Assembly (NCBI RefSeq): GCF_015752205.1
Contig: NZ_JADOVG010000014.1
Coordinates: 1 to 64,000 of the forward strand
Direction of reading: 5' to 3'
From: Polaromonas sp. CG_9.7
GTDB lineage: Bacteria; Pseudomonadota; Gammaproteobacteria; Burkholderiales; Burkholderiaceae_C
DNA: 64,000 nucleotides
Position numbers and translations under genes: made by a program. The notes under the pieces are model-generated. The model was given only the letters and a program-made list of their open reading frames with translations, did no database searches and was not told the origin of the DNA. Below are positions 30,970 through 40,723 of this stretch, piece by piece (position 1 is the first letter of the stretch; the number at the start of each line of letters is the position of its first letter).

Positions 30970-31049
30970 GCCTGAGCCGCATCGACCATCGGCAAAAATG
31001 TCGTGCGCAGGGACTGGCCCGGCGGCGGATTTATCCATTTGATCCTTAA

Positions 31050-32402
<1,353 letters not shown>

Positions 32403-32411
32403 AACTTTAAA

Positions 32412-32467
32412 TTTTAGACAAACAGGCTGCTTGCGCAATAACCATAAGCGCTTGCAGCTATTAAATC
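32412..32467 (+). repeat. Dispersed ATAGCTGCTT palindromic repeat, copy 2
   Basis: GGCTGCTTGCGC-aataaccataa-GCGCTTGCAGC: the two ends are complementary apart from a central TT-TT mismatch, giving an imperfect hairpin. It lies between purA and the phosphoribosyltransferase gene and ends 13 bases before the next start. Confidence 0.75.
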
Positions 32468-32479
32468 AGGAGCAATTTC

Positions 32480-33004
32480 ATGTTGACCGAAGACGGCAAG
32501 CATCTCTATGTCAGCTATGACGAATACCACAACCTGATTGAAAAACTGGCCATCAAGATCCACCAGTCTGGATGGCAGTTCGACACCATCCTGTGCCTGG
32601 CGAGGGGCGGCATGCGGCCTGGGGACATCCTGTCGCGTATTTTTGACAAACCGCTGGCCATCATGTCCACCAGTTCCTACCGCGCCGATGCCGGCACGGT
32701 GCAGGGAAAGCTGGACATTGCCCACTACATCACCACGCCCAAGGGCGAGATCGCCGGCAAGGTGCTGCTGGTCGATGACCTGGCCGATTCGGGCCATACC
32801 CTGAATGCGGTGATTGAACAGCTTCGCAACAATTACAAGCCGATCACCGAACTGCGCAGTGCCGTGATCTGGACCAAGGGTGTTTCGACCTTCCAGGCGG
32901 ACTATTCGGTCGAGACGCTGTCAACCAACCCGTGGATTCACCAGCCCTTCGAAAGCTACGACGCGCTTTCGCCATTGCAATTGATAGACAAATGGCGCGT
33001 GTAG
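32480..33004 (+). CDS. Phosphoribosyltransferase, hypoxanthine/xanthine type
   Basis: Type I phosphoribosyltransferase of 174 residues, probably salvaging a purine base with PRPP. The PRPP loop is VLLVDDLADSGHTLNAV (about 95-110), with a second block LARGGMRPGDILSRIF near 40. The hood region WTKGVSTFQADYSVETLSTNPWIHQP resembles Gpt-like and archaeal hypoxanthine PRTases. The exact base cannot be told by eye. RBS AGGAGCAA precedes ATG 32480. Its place after purA supports purine salvage. Confidence 0.85.
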   Translation: MLTEDGKHLYVSYDEYHNLIEKLAIKIHQSGWQFDTILCLARGGMRPGDILSRIFDKPLAIMSTSSYRADAGTVQGKLDIAHYITTPKGEIAGKVLLVDDLADSGHTLNAVIEQLRNNYKPITELRSAVIWTKGVSTFQADYSVETLSTNPWIHQPFESYDALSPLQLIDKWRV

Positions 33005-33012
33005 TTGCCCCC

Positions 33013-33062
33013 GCGGTCGCTCACTTCGTGTAGCTTCCTGCCCCCCGAGGGTGCCACTGCGC
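33013..33062 (+). repeat. GC-rich repeat-like sequence downstream of the PRTase
   Basis: The stretch with TCGCTCACTTCGTGTAGCTT followed by CCTGCCCCCCGAGGG resembles a short intergenic element I associate with Comamonadaceae genomes. No second copy is in this window, so the call rests on recollection. It lies in the 188-base gap before the cystathionine beta-lyase gene. Confidence 0.35.
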
Positions 33063-33192
33063 CTGCGGACTGGCAAAGCCAGATCCGTGGCCCCTGCTGA
33101 AATTAAGCCGGAGCCCCCGCTATCACTGCATTCCTATGTGCGGTTGTCGGGAGGGCTCTTCGTCGACTTGGGCTTGTCGCTATTATTGGAGC

Positions 33193-34413
33193 ATGAGCGA
33201 ACTCTCCACCACACTGATCCACCATCCCTACACGCCACCGACAGGCTTCGAGTCGGTTTCCCCTCCGGTTTACAAAGCCTCGACGATCATCTTTCCCAGC
33301 GTGGCTGCTTTGCGCCGCCGTGACTGGAAGCACAAGACCGGCTACACCTACGGACTGCACGGAACGCCGACCACTTTCACGCTGGAAGAACGCATCGCAA
33401 CGCTGGAGGGCGGCAGGTTTTGCACACTGGTTCCGAGCGGCTTGGCTTCCGTGGTGCTGGTGGACATGGCCCTGCTGAAGGCGGGTGACGAAGTCCTGAT
33501 ACCGGACAATGCCTATGGCCCGAACAAGGCCTTCGCGCAGTCTGAACTGGCGTCTTGGGGCATCAGCTGCCAGTTTTACGACGCCATGAATCCGGCTGAT
33601 CTGGCCGTACGGCTGAATGCGCGTACCCGCCTGGTCTGGCTGGAGGCCCCCGGCTCCATCACGCTGGAGTTTCCGGACATTCCCGCGCTGGTGGCCGCCG
33701 TCAAGACGCACAACGCATCCGGTACAGCGCATCCCCTGTCCGCCATCACGGCGCTCGACAACACCTGGGGCGCAGGTCTTGCGTTCAATGCCTTCACGCT
33801 GGGCGCAGACATCTCGGTACAGGCCCTGACCAAATACCCGAGCGGCGGCGCCGATGTGTTGATGGGTTCGGTGGTGACGAACAACGAAGCACTCCACCAG
33901 TTGGTGCATTTTTGCCATATGCGTGTCGGTTATGGCGTTAGCGGCAATGATGCTGAACTCGTGCTGCGCGGCTTGAACAGCATGGCCCTGCGCTATGCCG
34001 CGCAGGATGCCGCCACGCGCCAGCTCGCCACCTGGTTGCGGGACCAGCCGCAGATTGCCGCCGTGCTGCACCCGGCCTTGCCCGATTCGCCAGGCCATGC
34101 CGAATGGAAGCGCGACTGCCAGGGCGCGGCTTGCCTGTTCAGCGCTGTCTTCAAGCCGGAATTCACCACTGTGCAGATCGACCGTTTTTGCGACACCCTG
34201 CAACTTTTCAGCCTCGGCTACAGCTGGGCCGGGCCGATGAGCCTGTGCGTGCCGTATGACATGCCGGCACTGCGTGTCGTACGCCCCTGGCCTTACCCGG
34301 GCGGGCTGGTGCGCTTTTCCGTTGGCCTGGAAGCCGTTGCGGACTTGCAGGCCGACTTGGCCCATGCGCTGGCCGGCCTTAACGAAACGCCAGATGGCAA
34401 TGCATTACAGTAA
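33193..34413 (+). CDS. metC: Cystathionine beta-lyase-type PLP enzyme
   Basis: PLP-dependent enzyme of the Cys/Met metabolism family; likely cleaves cystathionine to homocysteine, pyruvate and ammonia. 406 residues from ATG 33193. The family opening STTLIHHPYTPPTGFESVSPPVYKAST fits MetC. The PLP-binding Lys214 lies in VQALTKYPSGGADVLMGS, the cofactor Asp in ITALDNTWGAG, and the YTYGLHGTPTTFTLEE block is present. Distinction from gamma-synthases by eye rests on the overall MetC-like start. An in-phase upstream extension from 33136 lacks similarity. Confidence 0.88.
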   Translation: MSELSTTLIHHPYTPPTGFESVSPPVYKASTIIFPSVAALRRRDWKHKTGYTYGLHGTPTTFTLEERIATLEGGRFCTLVPSGLASVVLVDMALLKAGDEVLIPDNAYGPNKAFAQSELASWGISCQFYDAMNPADLAVRLNARTRLVWLEAPGSITLEFPDIPALVAAVKTHNASGTAHPLSAITALDNTWGAGLAFNAFTLGADISVQALTKYPSGGADVLMGSVVTNNEALHQLVHFCHMRVGYGVSGNDAELVLRGLNSMALRYAAQDAATRQLATWLRDQPQIAAVLHPALPDSPGHAEWKRDCQGAACLFSAVFKPEFTTVQIDRFCDTLQLFSLGYSWAGPMSLCVPYDMPALRVVRPWPYPGGLVRFSVGLEAVADLQADLAHALAGLNETPDGNALQ

Positions 34414-34439
34414 GGGTTACCTATTCACGAAAGCAAGCT

Positions 34440-34631
34440 GTGGCAACTCCTAATTACTCCTATGAAAAGCGTCAGAAGGAGCTGGCGAAAAAACGCAAGA
34501 AAGAAGACAAACTCAAGCGCAAGGGTGAAGGCAAGCCGGAAGACGGCGATGTGTCCAGTGACGGCGCGCCGGATCAGGACAACATCAGCGAAGCGCAAAT
34601 TGGCATACCACCTGCCGGCTCTCCTCCTTGA
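34440..34631 (+). CDS. Small highly charged conserved protein
   Basis: 63 residues, GTG start at 34440. A lysine/glutamate-rich N-terminal half (NYSYEKRQKELAKKRKKEDK) is followed by an acidic, Pro- and Gly-containing tail. I recognise it as a small conserved hypothetical of Burkholderiales but know no function. It follows metC by 26 bases and is probably cotranscribed with it. A repeat copy and a terminator come next. Confidence 0.65.
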   Translation: MATPNYSYEKRQKELAKKRKKEDKLKRKGEGKPEDGDVSSDGAPDQDNISEAQIGIPPAGSPP

Positions 34632-34639
34632 GCGAAAAA

Positions 34640-34700
34640 TTCAAAAAAATAGCTATCTGGCGCAATGTGAATATGCGCAAGTAGCTATTGATTTGATAGT
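34640..34700 (+). repeat. Dispersed ATAGCTGCTT palindromic repeat, copy 3
   Basis: AATAGCT-atctgGCGCA-...-TGCGCaagt-AGCTATT: outer 7-base arms and inner GCGCA/TGCGC arms are complementary, so this copy can form a long hairpin. It lies just after the small charged ORF. Confidence 0.75.
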
Positions 34701-34712
34701 AAGTTGATGGTC

Positions 34713-34750
34713 AACCCGGCACTATCCTCATTGGTGATGCCGGGTTTTTT
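34713..34750 (+). terminator. Intrinsic terminator after the metC unit
   Basis: AACCCGGCA (34713-34721) pairs with TGCCGGGTT (34738-34746), followed by TTTTTT ending at 34750. It lies between the convergent small ORF and mnmH and is oriented to stop plus-strand transcription. Confidence 0.8.
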
Positions 34751-34752
34751 CG

Positions 34753-35811
34753 TTACGCCTTGGCCAGCATCAAACTGGCAAGTTCGGTCATGGCTTGAAC
34801 ACTGTGGTCGCGCGGCGCCAAAGATTGCGCTGTTTTGTATTGGATGAAATTGCGCTGCATCGACTGCAGGTAGCCCGGGTCGTAGTGATTGATCAGCAAT
34901 TCGAGCACCACTGACGCCACATCGCCACCGCGCGCGCGCGCCTGCCAGTCAAGAACCGTGGCCTTGCCGCGTGCCTCTGTCAAGGCGTCGAGCCGGTCGC
35001 AGAAGAAATCGATGTCGCGGACAAAAAAATCATAGTCTTCTAGCAACAGCGCTACCCGCTCGGGCTCCGGCAGGTTCAGTTGCAGGCAGGGACTGGCGCG
35101 CATGGCGGCAATCAGCCCTTCGGGCACGGCCACATTGCCAACCTTTTTGCTCTCGCTTTCAATATAGACCGGCCGCGCTGCATCGAAGCTGCGCAGCGCC
35201 GTCCAGATGCGGCGGTCATAGGCTTTCTGGCTGGGCTGGGCCACCCCGGGTATCAAGCCGAGCACCGAACTGCGGTGGTTGGCCAGCGCTTCCAGGTCGA
35301 GCACCTGCGCGCCCTGCGCTGCCAGCGCCTGCAGCAGCCGCGTCTTGCCCGAACCCGTAGGGCCGCACACCACGCGGTAGTGGTGCTGCACCGCAAGTTG
35401 CGGGAGGTCCGCTACCAGCGCTGCACGAAAGGCTTTGTAGCCACCGTCAACCAGTGTCACCTTGAAGCCGATCTGGTCCAGAATCAGCGCCAGTGAACCG
35501 CTGCGCTTGCCGCCGCGCCAGCAATACACCAGCGGCTGCCATTCACGGGGCTTGTCAAGCACCTCGCTATGGATGTGCTCGGCGATGTTTTTGGCGACCA
35601 GCGCCGCGCCCAGCTTCTTGGCCTCGAACTGGCTGATCTGCTTGTATTGGGTGCCGACGATCTTTCGCTCGTCGTCGTGCAGGCTGGGCCAGTTCACAGC
35701 GCCTGGCAGGTGGTCTTCGGCATATTCACCCTCGGAGCGGGCGTCGATGACGGTGGAAAACTGGCTCAATCGGGCCAGGGCGTCTTCGGCAGAAATGCGG
35801 TCAAGGCTCAC
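34753..35811 (-). CDS. mnmH: tRNA 2-selenouridine synthase
   Basis: Converts 2-thiouridine at the wobble position of some tRNAs to 2-selenouridine, via geranylation. 352 residues, GTG start. An N-terminal rhodanese domain (about 8-130) has catalytic Cys97 in VYCWRGGKRSGS, followed by a P-loop domain with GPTGSGKT at 150-157. Synonyms selU, ybbB. The start overlaps the stop of tesA (GTGA), so the two are cotranscribed. No selenophosphate synthase gene lies in the window. Confidence 0.93.
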   Translation of the reverse strand: MSLDRISAEDALARLSQFSTVIDARSEGEYAEDHLPGAVNWPSLHDDERKIVGTQYKQISQFEAKKLGAALVAKNIAEHIHSEVLDKPREWQPLVYCWRGGKRSGSLALILDQIGFKVTLVDGGYKAFRAALVADLPQLAVQHHYRVVCGPTGSGKTRLLQALAAQGAQVLDLEALANHRSSVLGLIPGVAQPSQKAYDRRIWTALRSFDAARPVYIESESKKVGNVAVPEGLIAAMRASPCLQLNLPEPERVALLLEDYDFFVRDIDFFCDRLDALTEARGKATVLDWQARARGGDVASVVLELLINHYDPGYLQSMQRNFIQYKTAQSLAPRDHSVQAMTELASLMLAKA

Positions 35812-36522
35812 GGGATGATTTTCTTCAGTTCTGGCCAGACATTGGCCAGCATTCTGGCTTGCGATGACGCGTTGGGGTGGATGCGGTCGGCCTGGAAATT
35901 GTCCGCGGCGTTGTCGCCATCGGCAATGCCCTTGAGGAAAAACGGCACGAGTGCGACTTTTTCTTCCTTGGCGACTTTCGAGAATAGGCCTGAAAAGGTG
36001 GTGGCATAGGCGCTGCCATAGTTGGGCGGCACCTCCATGCCCAGCAGCAGCACGCGGGCACCGGATTTTTTGGACGCCTGCGTCATGGCGCTCAGGTTCT
36101 TGGCGGTCATGTCCAGCGGCAGCCCGCGCAGCGCGTCATTGCCGCCCAATTCGATCACCACGGTGGCAGGTTGGTACTGCGCCAGCAAAGCCGGCAAACG
36201 CGAACGCCCGCCCGAAGTGGTGTCGCCGCTGATGCTGGCATTGACCACACGGACGTTTTTGTTTTCGCTCGCCAACTGCTTTTCAAGCAACGGCACCCAG
36301 CCTGTGCCGCGCTTCAGGCCATATTCAGCGCTCAACGAGTCGCCGACGATGAGGAGGGTGGGCTGCGGTCTGGCCTCGGCCGGCGCCTGGGCAAAGGCCG
36401 GCACCGCCAGCACGGCGCTCATCAACAGGGTCCCCAAGGATTTAGCGCAATGGTTTCGCGTGGCCAGGCGAGGCTTGCTACAGTGGGCAGCAATCGATTT
36501 AACGTTTCCAAAAAAGGTTGAC

Positions 36523-36524
<2 letters not shown>
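35808..36524 (-). CDS. tesA: GDSL-type periplasmic esterase/thioesterase I
   Basis: SGNH-fold lipase-like enzyme related to TesA/arylesterase. Blocks in order: LIVGDSLSAEYGL with nucleophile Ser63, SGDTTSGG, IELGGNDALRG, and DRIHPNASSQARM carrying the catalytic Asp-His pair. An export signal precedes the domain (KSLGTLLMSAVLAVPAFAQA). From ATG 36524 the product is 238 residues and the n-region is unusually long; a start at 36422 gives too short a signal. The 36524 start shares its CATG with the ATG of ybbA on the other strand. Paired with ybbA as in many proteobacteria. Confidence 0.88.
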
Positions 36525-37263
<739 letters not shown>

Positions 37264-37265
37264 GG

Positions 37266-37320
37266 TAAAAAGGCCTCTGGCGCTTACCTGGTATGCGATA
37301 TGTGCTATGCATAAAATAGC
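37266..37320 (-). repeat. Dispersed ATAGCTGCTT palindromic repeat, copy 4
   Basis: On the minus strand: ATAGC-acatatcGC-ataccaggtaa-GCGCCA-ga-GGCC then T-rich. This matches the right side of copies 5 and 8 (GCGCCAnnGGC). It begins directly after the ybbA stop codon. Confidence 0.75.
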
Positions 37321-37394
37321 ATGCAGTGCGTTGATGCCTTGCCCCCGCCAGGCCCGCGCGCAGCCTTCAAAATCTGTGCAGCGATAATTGGTGC

Positions 37395-38147
37395 ATGTCT
37401 TCTTCTCCCCAAAAAGTTCTTTTCGGCTTCCATGCCGTCGGTGTCCGCCTCAAGACCGCGCCCAAGTCGGTTCTTGAGGTTTTTTATGATGTTTCGCGCC
37501 GCGATGCCCGCATGCGCCAGTTCACCGACCGCGTTCGTGAAGCCGGCGTTCGCATGGTCGAGTGTGATGGCCTGCGCCTGGCCAAGATGTGCGGCAGCCA
37601 CGGCCATCAAGGCGTTGTCGCTCGCGTTGATGCGGTTGCGCAGGTTACCTCGCTCGATGAATTGCTTGAGCAATTAGAGGCGGCCGGCACCACCCAGCCT
37701 TTGCTGCTGGTACTTGACGGCGTGACCGATCCGCACAACCTGGGCGCCTGCCTGCGGGTGGCTGACGGTGCGGGTGCGCAGGCGGTGATTGCACCCAAGG
37801 ACCATGCCGCCGGCATCAATGCCACCGTGTCCAAGGTCGCCAGCGGCGCGGCCGAAACCGTGCCGTATTTCATGGTGACCAACCTGGCGCGCACCCTGGG
37901 GGAATTGAAGGAACGCAACATCTGGTGCATCGGCACCAGCGACGACGCTGAAAAGACGATTTACGACGTGGACCTGACCGGCCCCGTGGCCTTGATCCTG
38001 GGCGCGGAAGGCGAGGGCATGCGCCAGTTGACCCGCAAGACCTGTGACGAACTGGTGCGCATTCCGATGCACGGTGCGGTAGAAAGCCTGAACGTGTCGG
38101 TCGCCAGCGGCGTGTGCCTTTACGAAGCGCTGCGTCAGCGCCGCTGA
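37395..38147 (+). CDS. rlmB: 23S rRNA (guanosine-2'-O-)-methyltransferase RlmB
   Basis: SPOUT methyltransferase that 2'-O-methylates G2251 of 23S rRNA. 250 residues. The N-terminal substrate-binding domain (QKVLFGFHAVGVRLKTAP) precedes the SPOUT fold with LDGVTDPHNLGACLRVADGAG, VSKVASGAAE, LILGAEGEGMRQL and the knot motif IPMHGAVESLNVSVASGVCLYE. Converges with the LysR gene 28 bases away. Confidence 0.95.
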   Translation: MSSSPQKVLFGFHAVGVRLKTAPKSVLEVFYDVSRRDARMRQFTDRVREAGVRMVECDGLRLAKMCGSHGHQGVVARVDAVAQVTSLDELLEQLEAAGTTQPLLLVLDGVTDPHNLGACLRVADGAGAQAVIAPKDHAAGINATVSKVASGAAETVPYFMVTNLARTLGELKERNIWCIGTSDDAEKTIYDVDLTGPVALILGAEGEGMRQLTRKTCDELVRIPMHGAVESLNVSVASGVCLYEALRQRR

Positions 38148-38174
38148 AAGCCAGCCGGACGGCCAAGCCAGTGG

Positions 38175-39062
38175 TTAGCCTGAAGTGCTTGTCAGCAATT
38201 TTTTCAGTACCGCCGACTGAAATTGCCGCTCGACGCTGATGGCATAAAAATTTTCATAAACCTTCGGCACCACGCAATATTGCTGCAACACACCGCTGTG
38301 CAGTTCGTCCTGCACGACCACGGCCGGTAACAGCGCCACGCCGCCTGAATCGCGGGCGAGCAAACGCAGCATCGCCATGTCATCGACTTCAGCAAATATG
38401 TTGACCTTGACCTGAAGGTGTTCGCAAAGCATGTCGAACTCGGTACGTATGTCGCTGCTGTGCCCGGGAAGCAAAAGCTTGACGCCGGGCAAATCATCGG
38501 GAAAGCGAAACGGACGCGACGCAGGGCGCGGCTTGCCCACCAGACAAACTGGCTGGCGCGCAACACGGCGGCATTGCCAGGCCTGTTCGGCGTCTGCGCT
38601 CACCGGGCGATTGGACAAGACGAGGTCAAGCTTGTGCACTGCCAGGCGTGGCAGCAACTCATCCAGGCTGCCTGACTCCAGCACCAGCTGCACATCTTCC
38701 ATACCCATGATGGGGCGCAAAAAATTCTCCTGAAAATTGCGCGATACGTTGGCCACGCCTCCCACCTTGAGTCGCTGTATTTTCTGCCCCCCTCCAGCGG
38801 CCACCGCCGCCACCAGCTCGGTGCCGAGCGCAAAAATGCCGTCGGCGTATCCCAACACCACACGTCCCACTTCGGTCAGCTGCAGGCTGCGGCCCTGACG
38901 CAGGAACAGGGCATGTTCCATCTGCTCCTCAAGCTGGCGGATCTGGGACGACAGGGCTGACTGGGACACATGCAGCTGCTCGGCGACACGTGTCAGGTGC
39001 CCTTCCTTGGCAACCATCCAGAAATAGTAAAGATGACGGTAGTTAAGTCGGGAAAACGGCAT
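38175..39062 (-). CDS. LysR-family transcriptional regulator, NhaR-like, beside dabB
   Basis: 295-residue LysR regulator. An N-terminal winged helix-turn-helix (about 5-65, LNYRHLYYFWMVAKEGHLTRVAEQL then SQSALSSQIRQLEEQ) is followed by a two-lobe effector-binding domain (about 95-290, KVGGVANVSRNFQENFLRPI). The start of the DNA-binding domain is of the NhaR sub-group. It is divergent from dabB across a 98-base AT-rich gap. By family habit it probably controls dabB-dabA and itself in response to carbon or pH status; this is inference. Confidence 0.88.
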   Translation of the reverse strand: MPFSRLNYRHLYYFWMVAKEGHLTRVAEQLHVSQSALSSQIRQLEEQMEHALFLRQGRSLQLTEVGRVVLGYADGIFALGTELVAAVAAGGGQKIQRLKVGGVANVSRNFQENFLRPIMGMEDVQLVLESGSLDELLPRLAVHKLDLVLSNRPVSADAEQAWQCRRVARQPVCLVGKPRPASRPFRFPDDLPGVKLLLPGHSSDIRTEFDMLCEHLQVKVNIFAEVDDMAMLRLLARDSGGVALLPAVVVQDELHSGVLQQYCVVPKVYENFYAISVERQFQSAVLKKLLTSTSG

Positions 39063-39160
39063 GGTTCTGTTTTAAAGAATGATATTTAAAAATTTATCTA
39101 TTTTACTTATTGCTGGCTTGAAGGCAAAGTCGCGCCATCTCAATCAACAGAAGGGGCTGG
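39063..39160. promoter_or_regulatory. Divergent control region between the LysR gene and dabB
   Basis: An AT-rich gap with GATA-tttaaaaatt-TATC at 39081-39098, which contains T-N11-A spacings typical of LysR sites. It should hold both promoters. RBS AAGGGG for dabB lies just before 39161. The operator call is tentative. Confidence 0.4.
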
Positions 39161-40723
39161 ATGACCGAATTCAACAATGGCGTACTGCTTTGGTGTGTGC
39201 CGCTGATCTATGTGCTGGCCTGCATGCCGGTCGCGCTCGGTGCCGGAATTTTTCGTACATGGGTTGTAGCTGAAGGCGCAGCACTTGCCGCGCTTGCGAT
39301 CGCGCTGGCCGCTGCTGTGCTGCAAGCACTCAGCAATTCGCACATCGACAAACTGGGACTGGCCATGCTGATGCTGGTCAGCCTGCTGGGCTGGGTGGTG
39401 ATCCGCTATTCCCGGCGGTATCTGAACGGCGAGGAGGGGCAAAAGCGGTACGTGCTTGCCATGCTGCTGACTTTGGCATCCATCGGCGTCGTGGTGGTGA
39501 CCAACAACCTGGGTGTGCTGGTGCTGGCATGGATTGCCAGCAGCATCACGCTGCACCATTTGCTGACCTTTTACCGCGACCGTCCTGCCGCGGTAGTGGT
39601 TGCGCATAAAAAGTTTATTGCCAGCCGCCTGGCCGAGGTGTGTCTGCTGGCTGCTTTGGCGCTGATTTATCGGGAAACCGGCACGCTTGAATTCCAAGGA
39701 ATTTCCCATCACGTTCAGTCGGCCAATGCCCTGTCTGCGGCACTCAATACCGCCATGGCGCTGGTGGTGCTGGCGGTGATTCTCAAGTCAGCCCAGTTGC
39801 CTGTTCATGGCTGGCTGATTCAGGTAATGGAAGCGCCCACGCCGGTGTCGGCCCTGCTGCATGCGGGTATTGTCAATCTGGGCGGTTTTTTGCTGATTCG
39901 CCTGGCCGATGTCTTGTCGGTTTCGCCCACGGCGCAAACCTTGCTGGTCGTCGTTGGCAGCCTCAGTGCGGTGCTGGCCGGCCTGGTGATGATGACCCGC
40001 ATCAGCATCAAAGTGCGCCTGGCCTGGTCAACCTGCGCGCAAATGGGCTTCATGCTGCTTGAATGCGGTCTCGGTCTGTATGAGCTGGCTTTCCTGCACC
40101 TGGTGGCGCATTCGCTCTACAAGGCCTATGCTTTTCTGGCTGCAGGCGAAGCCGTGCTGGACAGCCGCCGCCGTGCGTTTTATCCGTCCGAGGCCGGGCG
40201 TTCGCCTGCTACCCGCGCGGTGATGCGTCTTCTTTGCGTCCCGTTTGCCATTGTGCTGCTGGCTGGCAGCCTCGCAGTCTGGAAAATCGGCTTGCCTGGC
40301 CTGACGATTGCACCCGTAGCCATTCTGATTGTGGGGCTGGGTCTGGCGCCCTTGTTGTGGCGCGCCGATGGGTGGGGCATGGGCACGGTGCGCGGCGTCA
40401 TCGCTATCCTGGTTCTAGGACAGTTCTACATTGCAGGGCATCTTGTCTTTGGCGCCTTGGTCAATACGCCGGTTGTTTCTGCACCGTTGCCATTGATTCT
40501 CTGGGCCGGCAGTTGCCTTCTATCGCTTTATCTGCTGCAAGTGTGGTTGCTCGCCTTCCCGAACGGGCAATTTTCCAAGGCCTTTTATCCATGGGCATAT
40601 GCCGGCTTTTACCTTGACGCGCACTTTACGCGGCTGACGTTTCGTCTCTGGCCTATATCCCTGCCTGCAGTATTGCTGCGGCCCCCTTATTCAACTGCTG
40701 CACTGCTGAGCGAAAAATCATGA
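39161..40723 (+). CDS. dabB: DabB, membrane subunit of inorganic-carbon pump (NuoL/MrpA-like)
   Basis: Proton-conducting transporter protein of the NADH-quinone oxidoreductase subunit 5 family, 520 residues, with about 12-14 transmembrane helices. Conserved channel segments are KSAQLPVHGWLIQVMEAPTP then VSALLHAGIVNLGGFLL, and the lysine-bearing RLAWSTCAQMGFMLLECG; HLVAHSLYKAYAFLAAGE matches the antiporter core. Because DabA follows with a 4-base overlap (ATGA), this is DabB of a DAB complex rather than a respiratory subunit. Known role: couples cation or proton flow to CO2/bicarbonate accumulation by DabA. Confidence 0.9.
   Translation: MTEFNNGVLLWCVPLIYVLACMPVALGAGIFRTWVVAEGAALAALAIALAAAVLQALSNSHIDKLGLAMLMLVSLLGWVVIRYSRRYLNGEEGQKRYVLAMLLTLASIGVVVVTNNLGVLVLAWIASSITLHHLLTFYRDRPAAVVVAHKKFIASRLAEVCLLAALALIYRETGTLEFQGISHHVQSANALSAALNTAMALVVLAVILKSAQLPVHGWLIQVMEAPTPVSALLHAGIVNLGGFLLIRLADVLSVSPTAQTLLVVVGSLSAVLAGLVMMTRISIKVRLAWSTCAQMGFMLLECGLGLYELAFLHLVAHSLYKAYAFLAAGEAVLDSRRRAFYPSEAGRSPATRAVMRLLCVPFAIVLLAGSLAVWKIGLPGLTIAPVAILIVGLGLAPLLWRADGWGMGTVRGVIAILVLGQFYIAGHLVFGALVNTPVVSAPLPLILWAGSCLLSLYLLQVWLLAFPNGQFSKAFYPWAYAGFYLDAHFTRLTFRLWPISLPAVLLRPPYSTAALLSEKS

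Noticed and set aside
33103-34365. 420-codon open frame on the minus strand under metC
   Set aside because: Antisense to a full-length PLP enzyme with an intact Lys214 site; composition fits a shadow.
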